A DNA stretch of 64,000 nt, from NCBI RefSeq assembly GCF_022662475.1, contig NZ_JAKNQQ010000001.1, forward strand, positions 1 through 64,000. Reading direction: 5' to 3'. The stretch's first letter is position 1; every line of letters begins with the position of its first letter. Both the position numbers and the translations under genes were made by a program. Shown here piece by piece: positions 1 through 8,899 of the stretch. Origin of the DNA: Sphingomonas sp. TREG-RG-20F-R18-01. GTDB lineage: Bacteria; Pseudomonadota; Alphaproteobacteria; Sphingomonadales; Sphingomonadaceae. The notes beneath the pieces were generated by a model. That model was given only the letters and a program-made list of their open reading frames with translations. It did not search any database and was not told the DNA's origin.

Positions 1-416
1 TGGGCGCGGCGCAGGCGCTGCTCGATGGCGCCGGGCATGGTGCGTTCGAGATCGTCGTCGGACATTTTGCGCGTGTCGAGGGTCACGAGGCACCCGGCGC
101 CCCGGAATGCGGTTGGGATGGCGACTGTATCCGCCGTGGCCTTGCCAGCGGCGGGGTGGTTGGCCCGAGCTGGTCGATCGTTTCGCGGGCGATCGTCGAC
201 CGCATCGGCGGTTTCGATCCCAGCTTCCACAATTGCAACGACTGGGATTTCTATACCCGCGCAGCCGCCGCCGGTGCGCGTTTCGTCAGGATCAACCATT
301 GTGTCGCGCTGTACCGCACCGTCGCCGGCAGTCGTCTGGTCAACGATACCGCGATCAGTGCGCGCAATGCACTGCGCGTGCTCGCCCACCCGTACCTCAC
401 CGGCCTCGACATCTGA
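1..416 (+). CDS. Glycosyltransferase family 2, C-terminal part (5' truncated)
   Basis: The frame is open from the first bases of the window and ends at TGA 414-416, so only the last ~137 residues are present. The visible segment carries the GT2 acceptor-side pattern: GGFDPSF followed by NDWDFYTRAAAAG, where the acidic residues of the ED/DWD type motif normally lie, then a conserved RINHCVALYR stretch. Such enzymes move a sugar from a nucleotide sugar to a glycan or lipid acceptor on the cytoplasmic face of the membrane. The donor and acceptor cannot be told from this fragment, and the catalytic N-terminal DXD half is outside the window. No downstream partner on the same strand is seen before the LysR gene, which faces it. 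Confidence 0.75.
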   Translation, partial: GAAQALLDGAGHGAFEIVVGHFARVEGHEAPGAPECGWDGDCIRRGLASGGVVGPSWSIVSRAIVDRIGGFDPSFHNCNDWDFYTRAAAAGARFVRINHCVALYRTVAGSRLVNDTAISARNALRVLAHPYLTGLDI

Positions 417-583
417 GGCGGGTCGACAGCGAAACGCGGCGGGGACGCGGGCGCGCGTCGCCTGTATCCGACTTGCCGGATGCGGCTCCGGTCACCGAGC
501 CAATGGCGCACGACGCGGCGCGCCGCCATCCTCGACCGCGCGCTCATGCGAGCATCATCACGGCGTGCGCAACGCGCGGTCCG

Positions 584-1489
584 CTAGATCGCCTTCGCCC
601 TGATGAACGCGATGAACGCACGCAGCGGTGGCGGCACCAGGCGACGGTCCGAATAGTAGAGGAACGGCCCGGAAAACGGCTGCCACCAGTCCTGCAACAC
701 CGGCTCCAACACGCCGCTTTCGAGATGCGGGCGCAGCCAATCCTCGAACACCGAGATGATCCCGACGCCTGCGATGGCGGCGTCGACGGCGAGATCGGTC
801 GCCCCGCCGACCTGCACGATCAACGGTCCGCGCGGTTCGACGCGCACGATTTCCCCGGCACGCTCGAACTCCCAGGGGCTGGTCAGGGCACCGCTCGCAA
901 AACGTCCGAGCACGCACGCGTGATCCAGCAGGCTGCGCGGGTGATCCGGGCGGCCATGTCGATCGAGATAGGACGGCGCCGCGGCCGTCGCCATGCGCTG
1001 GACGCGCGGCCCGATAGGCACCGCGATCATGTCCTGCTCGAGTCGTTCGTCGTAGCGGATGCCGGCATCGCACCCCGCGGCGAGCACGTCGACGAAGCTG
1101 TCTTCCGCAACGATTTCCAGCCGGATGCCGGGATGTGCGGCCAGGAAACCGGGCAGGATCGCGGGCAGCACGAGCCGCGCGGCACTGATCGGGACGTTCA
1201 GTCGGAGCGCCCCCGCCGCGCCGTCCCGGAAGTGGCCGACAGCGTCCAGGGCTGCGTCGACTTCGCCGAGTGCCGGGGTCAGCCGCGCGATGAGCGCCGC
1301 ACCGGCCTCGGTTGGCGTGACGCTGCGCGTCGTGCGGTGGAGCAGGCGTGCGCCGAGCCGTGTCTCCAGGCGGCGCACGGCTTCGCTCAGCGTGGAGGCG
1401 CTGGCACCGCTCGTCCGCGCCGCGTCACGAAAGCCGCGCGCTTTCGCGACCGCGAGGAATGCCGTCAGGTCTCCGAGGTCCGCGTCCAT
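584..1489 (-). CDS. LysR-family transcriptional regulator
   Basis: A 301-residue protein of normal LTTR length. Residues ~5-64 are the winged helix-turn-helix (AFLAVAKARGFRDAARTSG, then TLSEAVRRLETRLGARLLHR). Residues ~90-295 are the periplasmic-binding-like effector domain. The start is placed at ATG 1489 (MDADLGDL) rather than an upstream in-frame codon, because LTTR helix 1 begins there. The gene is divergent from the aldo/keto reductase with 89 bp between starts, the usual arrangement for an LTTR that controls its neighbour and itself. The ligand is unknown; it belongs to the branch with a VGDAAID/IAGVGI-like effector domain common near oxidoreductases. Confidence 0.9.
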   Translation of the reverse strand: MDADLGDLTAFLAVAKARGFRDAARTSGASASTLSEAVRRLETRLGARLLHRTTRSVTPTEAGAALIARLTPALGEVDAALDAVGHFRDGAAGALRLNVPISAARLVLPAILPGFLAAHPGIRLEIVAEDSFVDVLAAGCDAGIRYDERLEQDMIAVPIGPRVQRMATAAAPSYLDRHGRPDHPRSLLDHACVLGRFASGALTSPWEFERAGEIVRVEPRGPLIVQVGGATDLAVDAAIAGVGIISVFEDWLRPHLESGVLEPVLQDWWQPFSGPFLYYSDRRLVPPPLRAFIAFIRAKAI

Positions 1490-1578
1490 CGTCCGGTTTT
1501 CCGTACAGCCCGTGCGAACCATGCAGGATTATCGCGCACTTCGGCAACGACTATCTGGAAGGGGAAGAGGAGAACGAC

Positions 1579-2448
1579 ATGAACAGGATCGAACAGGCCG
1601 GCAGCTTCCGGATCGGTGACCGCACCGTGAAGCGGCTCGGCTATGGTGCCATGCAACTGGCCGGCCCCGGCGTGTTCGGCCCCCCGCGCGACCGCGATAC
1701 CGCGCTCGCCGTCCTGCGCGAAGCGATCGCGCACGGGGTCGACCATATCGATACGAGCGATTTCTATGGGCCGCACGTCACCAACCAGATCATCCGCGAA
1801 GCGCTGCACCCGTATCACGACGAACTGACCATCGTGACGAAAGTCGGCGCGGTTCGCGGCGACGATGGCTCCTGGAACCCGGCGCAGGACGCAGCGGCGC
1901 TGACCGCGGCGGTACACGACAACCTGCGCAACCTCGGACTGGACGTGCTGGACGTCGTCAACATGCGGCTGATGGGAGAAGGCGGCGACCATGGCCCGGC
2001 GGAAGGTTCGGTCGAGCCGCAGCTGACCGCGCTCGCCGCGCTGCAGGCACAGGGACTGATCCGCCATATCGGGCTGAGCAACGCAACGCCCACGCAGGTC
2101 AAGCAGGCGCGCGGCCTCGTCGACATCGTCTGCGTGCAGAACCAGTATAACCTCGCGCATCGCGGTGACGATGCCTTGATCGATACGCTTGCCGCGGACG
2201 GCATTGCCTATGTGCCGTTTTTCCCGCTTGGCGGGTTCAATCCGCTTCAGTCACAGATCTTGTCCGACGTGGCGGCCACACTGGACGCGACGCCGATGCA
2301 GGTCGCTCTTGCATGGCTGCTGCGGCGGTCTCCCAATGTCCTGCTGATCCCCGGCACCTCGTCGATCGCGCACCTCCGCGAAAACCTCGCCGCGGCGGCG
2401 CTGGCGCTTCCCGACCAGGCGGTGGCGGCGCTGAACGGTATCGGCTGA
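1579..2448 (+). CDS. pdxI: Aldo/keto reductase, PdxI/YdbC-type (pyridoxal reductase-like)
   Basis: A 289-residue NADPH-dependent aldo/keto reductase. It closely resembles E. coli YdbC (PdxI, which reduces pyridoxal to pyridoxine in B6 salvage) along its length as I remember that protein: RLGYGAMQLAGPGVFGPPRD, HIDTSDFYGPHVTNQIIREAL, NLGLDVLDVVN and PGTSS.AHLREN are all shared. The catalytic Asp, Tyr (DTSDFYG) and Lys (IVTKVGA) are present. The position of the usual catalytic His reads DVVNMRL, a feature of the PdxI branch rather than a defect. The start is ATG 1579, with GGGGAAGAGGAG just upstream; a longer in-frame extension exists but lies across the LysR promoter region. It is probably controlled by the divergent LysR gene. 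The substrate is inferred from family resemblance. Confidence 0.88.
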   Translation: MNRIEQAGSFRIGDRTVKRLGYGAMQLAGPGVFGPPRDRDTALAVLREAIAHGVDHIDTSDFYGPHVTNQIIREALHPYHDELTIVTKVGAVRGDDGSWNPAQDAAALTAAVHDNLRNLGLDVLDVVNMRLMGEGGDHGPAEGSVEPQLTALAALQAQGLIRHIGLSNATPTQVKQARGLVDIVCVQNQYNLAHRGDDALIDTLAADGIAYVPFFPLGGFNPLQSQILSDVAATLDATPMQVALAWLLRRSPNVLLIPGTSSIAHLRENLAAAALALPDQAVAALNGIG

Positions 2449-2886
2449 CCAGCGCATGGCTCCGGTCGCGTTCGAGTAGGTCGCAGCGAGGGTGGGTACG
2501 GGTTCGCAAGCAGGTTGAGTACCGCGTTCACGTCACGTCGGCGTGCGGCCGATCCTATGCGCGGACGGCGGTGTAGGGCTGAACTTGGGCCGCGCCGAAC
2601 GTCGCCTTGCTTTGCACGATGTGCTGGCGCGGATCGGCAGGCACGGCGCGGCCATCTCGGTAAGGCCCGTGCCTGCACTGACATGAAGCGCGGACCGAAC
2701 AGCCGATTTCGGCAATCATGGGCGGCGGACCACATTTCGCGGCGGACGGCCTGCCGTTGAGAGCCCCCGCCGCACTGGGACCTGCGCGACCAATACGAGA
2801 GGATGTTCTCGCAGCTGATCGGTAAGGGCCGCCCCGAAGGTCGTGCAAAAGGGGACGAGGCGCTTCGGCCATGCGTTCATGCCGGC
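2449..2886. other. Gene-poor interval
   Basis: These 438 bp lie between the convergent reductase and the secreted protein gene. Open frames in it are short, lack ribosome sites and resemble no family I recognise. I see no RNA gene or repeat. It may hold a decayed gene but the sequence alone does not show which. Confidence 0.4.
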
Positions 2887-4095
2887 TCACCGTGCGGGTG
2901 TCTTGGCACCCACGTCGATCGCGCGAAGGGCATAGCGCCCCGGTGGCAGCAGCAGCGCGACGTCCTCGCCCGGACGGATCGCGACGCGGTCCATCGGTAC
3001 CGACAGATCGGGCTCCCCCAACGGGCGCGCCTCGATCACGCGCCAGCCGTGCAGCGGGTGCAGTGCGCGCGGGATGGCGACAAGCTGGTCGCTTGCGGCC
3101 CGGCGCCATTCGGGTCGGCCCTGAACGAACCGTGCCCCCGGGTGATCGACTACCAAATCAAAGCTCCCGGCGGGCTGTCCGGCAGGCAACACCGCCAGCC
3201 GCGTCGTGGCACCGCCGCCACGACAGGTCGTTTGCGAGATGGTCAGTGGGTCGATCCCGGTCTTCTGCTTCAGCCGCGCCGCCATCCAGCGGGCGCCTCC
3301 CGCCTGTGGCACTTCAGCCGCGTGCGAATACCCGACATGGACAAGCAGGTGCGCGCGCGGGTGGCTTGCGACGAACGCCGCCAGCAGGGTCGCCTGCGCC
3401 TCCTCGCGTGTCGCGATCTGTTCGGCCGGGGTCGCGCTTGGGCTGGGCTCGCGTACGTCCTCATATGCCAACAATGTGTAACCAAGTGTCTTGGCCGTGC
3501 GCCCGAACCGCCCATAACCCGCCTCCGACAGATAATGCCCGTCGTCATCTGCGAAATAGTTGCGTTCCGGGTGGAGGCGGAACGACGGCAGGTACCGCGC
3601 CGGTACGTCCGCAGGCGGGTTCGATAGCGTCTCGAGCGCAAGCACGTCGTAGCCAAGCGGTCGCAGTGCGCGCGCGACCCGAGCGGTGAAGCCCCGATGT
3701 TCCGAGCGTTCGTGACTTTCGTTGATGATGACGATGCGCGTCTCGCGTGCGCGGCGCGCGATCTCCGCTAGCACGGGAGTTGCCGACGCGAGCGGCGCGC
3801 AATGGGTCGGCGTGTAACTTGGGCTCGACGGCGCGATCAGGTCCTCGCGCCCGAACAGGCTTAGCGTCTGGAGATCGCTGTCGGGACCGACCGGATGGTC
3901 AGGATCGATCTGCGCGAGATGCTCGACCTTGTTGGCGAGCATGCCCGGAAGCTGCGCCACGGGCGTGACGGCCATCGGCGCGATCAGGACGACGGTCCCA
4001 TCGACGGATGGGCGCCCGGCGGCCGACCCGGCGGTGAGGGTCAGGAGGGACAGCGCGATCGAGCGCGCGGCGCGGCGATGAGGCAAACGAGGCAT
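2887..4095 (-). CDS. Secreted protein of unknown function with ChaN/EreA-like core
   Basis: About 402 residues from ATG 4095 (an ATG at 4125 is also in frame). The N-terminus is basic (MPRLPHRRAARS) followed by a hydrophobic run ending SAAG, a likely Sec signal peptide, so the product is probably periplasmic. The centre contains IVIINESHERSEHR followed by an LALETL strand, then HLLVHVGYSH. Spaced Glu/His motifs of this kind recall the ChaN/haem-binding and erythromycin-esterase fold group, in which paired ESH and GxxH elements line a pocket. No specific substrate can be proposed. The C-terminal ~100 residues look like a beta-rich appendage. It stands alone, convergent with the reductase. Confidence 0.6.
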   Translation of the reverse strand: MPRLPHRRAARSIALSLLTLTAGSAAGRPSVDGTVVLIAPMAVTPVAQLPGMLANKVEHLAQIDPDHPVGPDSDLQTLSLFGREDLIAPSSPSYTPTHCAPLASATPVLAEIARRARETRIVIINESHERSEHRGFTARVARALRPLGYDVLALETLSNPPADVPARYLPSFRLHPERNYFADDDGHYLSEAGYGRFGRTAKTLGYTLLAYEDVREPSPSATPAEQIATREEAQATLLAAFVASHPRAHLLVHVGYSHAAEVPQAGGARWMAARLKQKTGIDPLTISQTTCRGGGATTRLAVLPAGQPAGSFDLVVDHPGARFVQGRPEWRRAASDQLVAIPRALHPLHGWRVIEARPLGEPDLSVPMDRVAIRPGEDVALLLPPGRYALRAIDVGAKTPAR

Positions 4096-4399
4096 ACGAC
4101 CTACGGTATCGCACCCACCTAGCATATTCCACAGTATTACCCGGCAACAAGCATGTGCCCGAACGCCATCTATCAGCTAAGTTTTCGCAAATGGGGTAAC
4201 GATTGGCTTATCGGTAGGATTGCTTCGGAAACGAACGCTGAGCCGCGATCGCCGCTTCCGCTACGGTGTGGCTCGTTACGTCGAGGGGTTGAACACATGC
4301 AAATTCGTCTGTCCAGTCGCGTCGCAAGACCTGATTGCGTAAGGGAACAGATGACGGTCACCGCTTGACCGATCGACGTGCTGGGCCGACGCAGTCCGA

Positions 4400-4644
4400 A
4401 TGACGGATCCAAAGGCAGCCATACTGTCCATACTCGCGCATCGCGCACCGGGGGCGACGATTTGTCCGAGCGAGGTGGCCCGCTCGATCGCACAGGACTG
4501 GCGAAGCGCGATGCCTGCGGTCCACGCAGCAACGGATGAGCTGGTCAGCGACGGCTGATAGGACTGAGCTGGAAGGGGCAGCTGCTGGAGACGCGATCGG
4601 GACCTTACAGGATCCGCGGACTACCGCAGCGCTCCCCGCGCTGA
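4400..4644 (+). pseudogene. DUF3253 protein, frameshifted
   Basis: ATG 4400 opens a 53-codon frame containing APGATICPSEVARSIAQDW and RSAMPAVHAATDELVSDG, which match the N-terminal winged-helix part of DUF3253 proteins, and then meets TGA. One base out of register, from about 4557, the sequence continues LIGLSWKGQLLETRSGPYRIR, the expected C-terminal half (beta-strand LSWKG, then GPYRIR), and stops at TGA 4642-4644. A single-base loss in the GGCTGATAG stretch near 4554-4560 accounts for both. The family is small, cytoplasmic and of unknown function. Either this is a real frameshift that killed the gene or a one-base sequence error. Neither half would have been called as a normal-length gene. 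Confidence 0.72.
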
Positions 4645-4869
4645 GCGCTCGAGCATAGCGGCACAGAGCGCCGCCTATCACGGGCCGAACGACGGTAGCG
4701 ATCACCCGATCCCGCACGCTGGCGAGACTGCGCCCGATGAACAAGTTACGATGCCTGCCGCTTGTCGCCGACGCCGCCTCGGGCGTAGTCAGCGCGGGGT
4801 ATCGCGATCCTCCGCCCGGCGAGACGCTCAGGACGGTATCCGACGACGTTGCCCCATCGACTACCTCCC
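4645..4869. other. Intergenic interval, nothing recognised
   Basis: About 225 bp between the DUF3253 remnant and the 3' end of the hybrid kinase. No gene, RNA or repeat was recognised. Confidence 0.4.
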
Positions 4870-6936
4870 TCAGGCAAACATCCCCGGCAACAGGGCCGTA
4901 AGGCTCGCTGCCAATTCGGCGTGCCGGAACGGCTTGGTCAATCGCGGCAGGTTCGATGCGACCCCTTCGATCTCTGCGTAGCCGGACACCACGAGGACCG
5001 GCAGCGAAGGCAGCAACGCACGGGCTTGAAGCGCGAGCTCTACGCCACTCATCCCGGGCATGAGATGGTCGGTAACGAGGATGTCCGGTTGCGTGCCGCC
5101 CCGCATCAGACGGAGGGCATCTTTCGCCGACGCAGCCTCGATCACCTCAAAGCCGAAACCGGATAGCATGTGCGCCGTGCTGATCCGAACCAGTTCCTCG
5201 TCATCGACGAGAAGCGCGACGCCGCGGCCCAGGCCTGTCGGTGGCGCTGGGATCGCTCCATCCCCGTCGTCCGGCATCGTTGCACTGATGGGAAGCCACA
5301 GGTCGATCGACGTCCCGGCACCGGGCTCGCTGTCGATCGTCAGGCCTCCCCCGAGCTGAGCGGTCAAGCCGTGGACCATCGAAAGTCCGAGGCCCGTGCC
5401 CTTGCCGATACCCTTGGTCGAGAAGAACGGTTCGATCGCGCGCCGGCATGTCTCGGCGTCCATCCCCAGGCCGGTGTCGCGAACGCTCATGCGAACGTAA
5501 TGACCGCGTGCAAGGCCACGCCGATCGCCGTCGCGCACGCTTTCTCGAGCGGCCGCGATGGTGAACGAGCCACCCTCTGGCATGGCGTCGCGCGCATTCA
5601 CGGCAAGGTTGAGGAGCGCCATTTCGAGCTGGTTCGCGTCGGCCTTCACGGGCGGCAGCTCGGCGATGTCCAACGTCATCTCGATCGCAGGGCCTAGCGT
5701 CGAAACCATCAGCCCCGACATGCCCTCGATCAGGCAAGACAGGTCCACCGCCGTCGCCTGGAGCGGCTGCCGGCGCGCGAAGGCGAGCAATCGCTGCACG
5801 AGCGTCTTTGCGCGCTCGGCCGACTGGAGCGCGCCATCGATGAGACGCCGCTCACGCTCGCTCCCGATCCCCTTGCGCACCAGCATGTCGAGCGAGCCGA
5901 TGATCGGCGTCAGCAGGTTGTTGAAGTCGTGCGCCACCCCGCCAGTGAGGCTGCCCATCGCTTCAAGCTTCTGACTCTGCCGAAGGGCATCCTGCGCCTC
6001 CTGAAGCTGCGCCTGATCGCGCAGCCGCTGGGTTACGTCGGTGACGAATTGGTAGGTGCCGATCGGCTCGCCGGCCTCATCCCGGATCGTGCGAAACTTG
6101 ATTTCATAATAGGGACGCGCACGATCGGGATCGCCGAAATCTTCGACAAAGGTGACCTCCTCGCCCGACAGCCCGCGCGCCCATCCGGCACGGACCTGCG
6201 CCTGCTCCGCAGGGCGATTCGCCAGCAGATCGAGCATATTGTCGCCCACCTTGGGCCGTACGCCATAAATTCGCTCGAACTCGTCGGCGTTTGCCTTGTT
6301 GATGGCGGTGATGGCGTAGTCGAGATCAACGGCCATGATCATCATGTCGGTGATCTCGAACAGCGTGGCGAGCACGTTGCGCTCGGCGAGTTGCTTCGCA
6401 ACCCGAGTTTCGAGAGTCTCATTCAACAGGCGAAGGCGGTTCTCGGCGAGCATCCGCTCGGTCGTGTCGAGCGCCGTCAGGAAAATGCCCTCGATCTCGT
6501 TCGTGCCCCCCCGGATCGGCGCGAAGCTGTAGTACCAGCACCGTTCGGTCAGTCCGTCGTCGCCCTCCATCATCAGGCGTTGGTTCTCGACCACGACGCC
6601 CGATCCCGTTTCGTAGACCTGGCGCGCCGCGGCGGTGAGGGACTGCCACATGGTCGGCCAGATTTCGCGCATCGGGCGGCCCAAGGCCCAGGGATGACGA
6701 TCCCCGACGAAGGGACGATAAGCGTCGTTATAGAATAAGCGGAACTCCGGCCCCCAGTAGATGGCGCTGACCGCCTGTGCGTTGAGGCAGGTCGACAACG
6801 CCGAGCGCAGCGCTTGTGACCAGCTTTCCACGTCCCCATGCCCCGAAGCAGGCCAATCGTGTGCCCGCATCAAGGCGCCCATCTCGCCGCCGCCTGCGAG
6901 GAAGGAAGCAATCGGCGAAGCGATCATGTCCGTCAT
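4870..6936 (-). CDS. Soluble PAS hybrid sensor histidine kinase with receiver domain
   Basis: A 688-residue protein with no membrane segment. Domains in order: PAS ~45-160 (AIYWGPEFRLFYNDAYRPF), a coiled linker ~160-195, a second PAS/PAC ~195-305, HisKA with the phospho-His in VAHDFNNLL (about residue 337), HATPase_c with N-box NLAVNARDAMPEGG and G-boxes DTGLGM and GTGLGLS, and a C-terminal receiver with the phospho-Asp in ILVTDHLMPGMSG. ATG 6936 is preferred over TTG 6939 because GGGAA lies six bases upstream. The kinase signals through its own receiver and so needs a phosphotransferase or an output partner encoded elsewhere. It lies just downstream of the LOV kinase on the same strand (~130 bp), so cross-talk is possible. 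The signal sensed by its PAS domains is unknown; they lack the LOV cysteine motif. Confidence 0.92.
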   Translation of the reverse strand: MTDMIASPIASFLAGGGEMGALMRAHDWPASGHGDVESWSQALRSALSTCLNAQAVSAIYWGPEFRLFYNDAYRPFVGDRHPWALGRPMREIWPTMWQSLTAAARQVYETGSGVVVENQRLMMEGDDGLTERCWYYSFAPIRGGTNEIEGIFLTALDTTERMLAENRLRLLNETLETRVAKQLAERNVLATLFEITDMMIMAVDLDYAITAINKANADEFERIYGVRPKVGDNMLDLLANRPAEQAQVRAGWARGLSGEEVTFVEDFGDPDRARPYYEIKFRTIRDEAGEPIGTYQFVTDVTQRLRDQAQLQEAQDALRQSQKLEAMGSLTGGVAHDFNNLLTPIIGSLDMLVRKGIGSERERRLIDGALQSAERAKTLVQRLLAFARRQPLQATAVDLSCLIEGMSGLMVSTLGPAIEMTLDIAELPPVKADANQLEMALLNLAVNARDAMPEGGSFTIAAARESVRDGDRRGLARGHYVRMSVRDTGLGMDAETCRRAIEPFFSTKGIGKGTGLGLSMVHGLTAQLGGGLTIDSEPGAGTSIDLWLPISATMPDDGDGAIPAPPTGLGRGVALLVDDEELVRISTAHMLSGFGFEVIEAASAKDALRLMRGGTQPDILVTDHLMPGMSGVELALQARALLPSLPVLVVSGYAEIEGVASNLPRLTKPFRHAELAASLTALLPGMFA

Positions 6937-7066
6937 CAACGATTCCCGGCCATGTCTTCAAACACGAACCTGCAACGAAGCCGTTCCTAAGCCGTGACGG
7001 CGATCCGCCGTGCTTGAAAACTGCCGGCAAGGATCAACCCTACGACGGATCGCGCTCGCCTGTTCT

Positions 7067-8578
7067 TCACCTCCAGCCGCGCCGTTCGAGCGTATTCCGG
7101 GCTTCGTTGTCGTTTTCGGCGCCGTCTACCAGCGGAGCGATCGCCTTGAAGACGACGCCTTCCGGCAGATAGGAGACCTCGGCTGAGCCGGCGATTTCGT
7201 GCGCCAGTACACGCTGGATGAGCTGGGTTCCAAAACTCGTTCGTGACGGAGGTGCGACCAGCGGGCCTCCTGTTTCCCGCCATGTCAGATGCAGACTGTG
7301 CGGGTTTGGGTCGTCGTCCACTTCCCATATCAAATCGACCACCCCGTCTGCGGTGGACAACGCGCCGTATTTCGTGGCGTTGGTCGCAAGCTCATGCAGC
7401 GCCAGCGCAAAGGCGACGACCAAACGCGGCGGGAGATGCAGATCCAGTCCGACGATCCTGAAGCGGCGATCGTCCTCGATACCAAACGGTGCCAGCGTGC
7501 GGTCGAGCAGAGAGCGCAACGAGGCGCTTTCGAACCGTTCGCTGATGAGCAATTCGTGCGCAGCAGACATGGCCTGGATACGCGCTTCCAGCGTTTTTCC
7601 AGCGTCCTCGACGGAGGTCGCTCGCCGCATCGTCTGCGCGACGATCGCCTGCAAGGACGCCAGGGTGTTTTTGACCCGGTGGCTTAGCTCATTGGCCAGA
7701 AGGGTCCGATGTTCGTCGGCCCGGCGACGATTGGAGACGTCCTGCGTCGTTCCGACGAGCGCAAGCGGCGTGCCGTCAGCGCAATAGCTGGCCTGCCCCC
7801 TGACCTGGACCCAGCGCAGTTCCCCGGTCGGCGTGTACAGGCGATATTCCACGTCGAGCAACGAACGCTCCCTGATGGCGCGTTCGATCGCATCTGCCTG
7901 GATCTGCCGATCGTCCGGGTGAACCGAGTTTCGCAAATCCTCGAAGGTCAGCGGATCGGATGGCGCACGGCCGCATATCTTCTTGCACTCGTCGGATGCC
8001 GTAAGACGGTAAGTATCCAAATCGATGCTCCACGAGCCCAGCCGGCCGGCTTCCAACGCGAACCGCAACCGCGCCTCGCTTGCCTGAAGCTCTTCGACCC
8101 TTTGTGCCACCTCGGCTTCGAGCGCATCGCGATCGCGCTGGAGGTTGACCAGCCGTTCGCGTTCCAGCGTCACGTCATATTGCGACGCGAAATAGTAAAG
8201 CAGATGACCGTCATCTGCGAACACCGGCGAGACGAGCAGCCGGTTCCAAAAGTGGGTGCCGTCCTTCTTGTAGTTCAGCAGGTCGATCTCGATCGGAACC
8301 CGGGCGCTGATCGCGTCACTGACGCGCTTGACGTCCTCCATATCGGTTTCCGGGCCTTGCAGGAAACGACAGTTGCGCCCGATGATCTCGCTGCGCGCGT
8401 AGCCGGTCAATTTCGTAAAGGCATCATTGACGAACACGATGACGTTATCCGGCAGGCGTGGATCGGTGATGAGCATCGGCATCCGCGTCGCCCGGACTGC
8501 GGAAGCGAAGGGGTCGGGACTGTCCTTGCCGCGCGTCAGCTCGCGGACGATCCGCGCTTCTTCCCGAATATCTCGCAC
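7067..8578 (-). CDS. LOV-domain (blue-light) sensor histidine kinase, HWE/HisKA_2 type
   Basis: A 503-residue soluble kinase. The N-terminal domain (~25-137) is a canonical LOV domain with the flavin-adduct motif GRNCRFLQG (Cys70) and the second half ILDLLNYKKDGTHFWNRL-like chromophore pocket residues, so it should bind FMN and form a cysteinyl adduct in blue light. A coiled linker and a second PAS (~170-285) follow. The kinase core has ELSHRVKNTLASLQ (His300) and HELATNATKYGALS, typical of HWE/HisKA_2 kinases that often feed the alphaproteobacterial general stress response (PhyR/EcfG). GTG 8578 is the start, with GGAG six bases upstream. Relatives include the LOV-HWE kinases of Erythrobacter and Brucella. 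No receiver or PhyR gene lies next to it in this window. Confidence 0.93.
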   Translation of the reverse strand: MRDIREEARIVRELTRGKDSPDPFASAVRATRMPMLITDPRLPDNVIVFVNDAFTKLTGYARSEIIGRNCRFLQGPETDMEDVKRVSDAISARVPIEIDLLNYKKDGTHFWNRLLVSPVFADDGHLLYYFASQYDVTLERERLVNLQRDRDALEAEVAQRVEELQASEARLRFALEAGRLGSWSIDLDTYRLTASDECKKICGRAPSDPLTFEDLRNSVHPDDRQIQADAIERAIRERSLLDVEYRLYTPTGELRWVQVRGQASYCADGTPLALVGTTQDVSNRRRADEHRTLLANELSHRVKNTLASLQAIVAQTMRRATSVEDAGKTLEARIQAMSAAHELLISERFESASLRSLLDRTLAPFGIEDDRRFRIVGLDLHLPPRLVVAFALALHELATNATKYGALSTADGVVDLIWEVDDDPNPHSLHLTWRETGGPLVAPPSRTSFGTQLIQRVLAHEIAGSAEVSYLPEGVVFKAIAPLVDGAENDNEARNTLERRGWR

Positions 8579-8899
8579 GCATCACTCCGATTACAATCCA
8601 ACGGTCTTATGTCGTTGAACACGGCTACCTTTCCTACGTTTTAGCCGCAGCGGGCGCGGTTGGCCAGTGACGTTGGAACGAGGCAGGACCAGCCCCTCGC
8701 CGCCGGTTGATGACTGACGGATAACGGCCGCTCATTCATCGTCGGTGCGGATCGCCAGTAGCCTCGCACTGCGATCGATTACGACCTGTCACGCTGCTGG
8801 AGGCAGAGCCGACCCTTGCGATCAGCCAAAGCGGCGCCATATGCTGCACTGCAGCAATGGAGCATTTTCTCGCTGAGATGCTGCTGCAGGAGGCGAGAT
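8579..8899. other. Divergent intergenic region, no gene seen
   Basis: About 320 bp between the divergent LOV kinase and esterase genes. It must hold both promoters, but I cannot place a convincing -35/-10 pair. Short frames here overlap the esterase start in other registers. Confidence 0.4.

Noticed and set aside
107..1582. 491-residue rightward frame
   Set aside because: Antisense shadow of the LysR gene; Arg/Gln-rich with no family motif.
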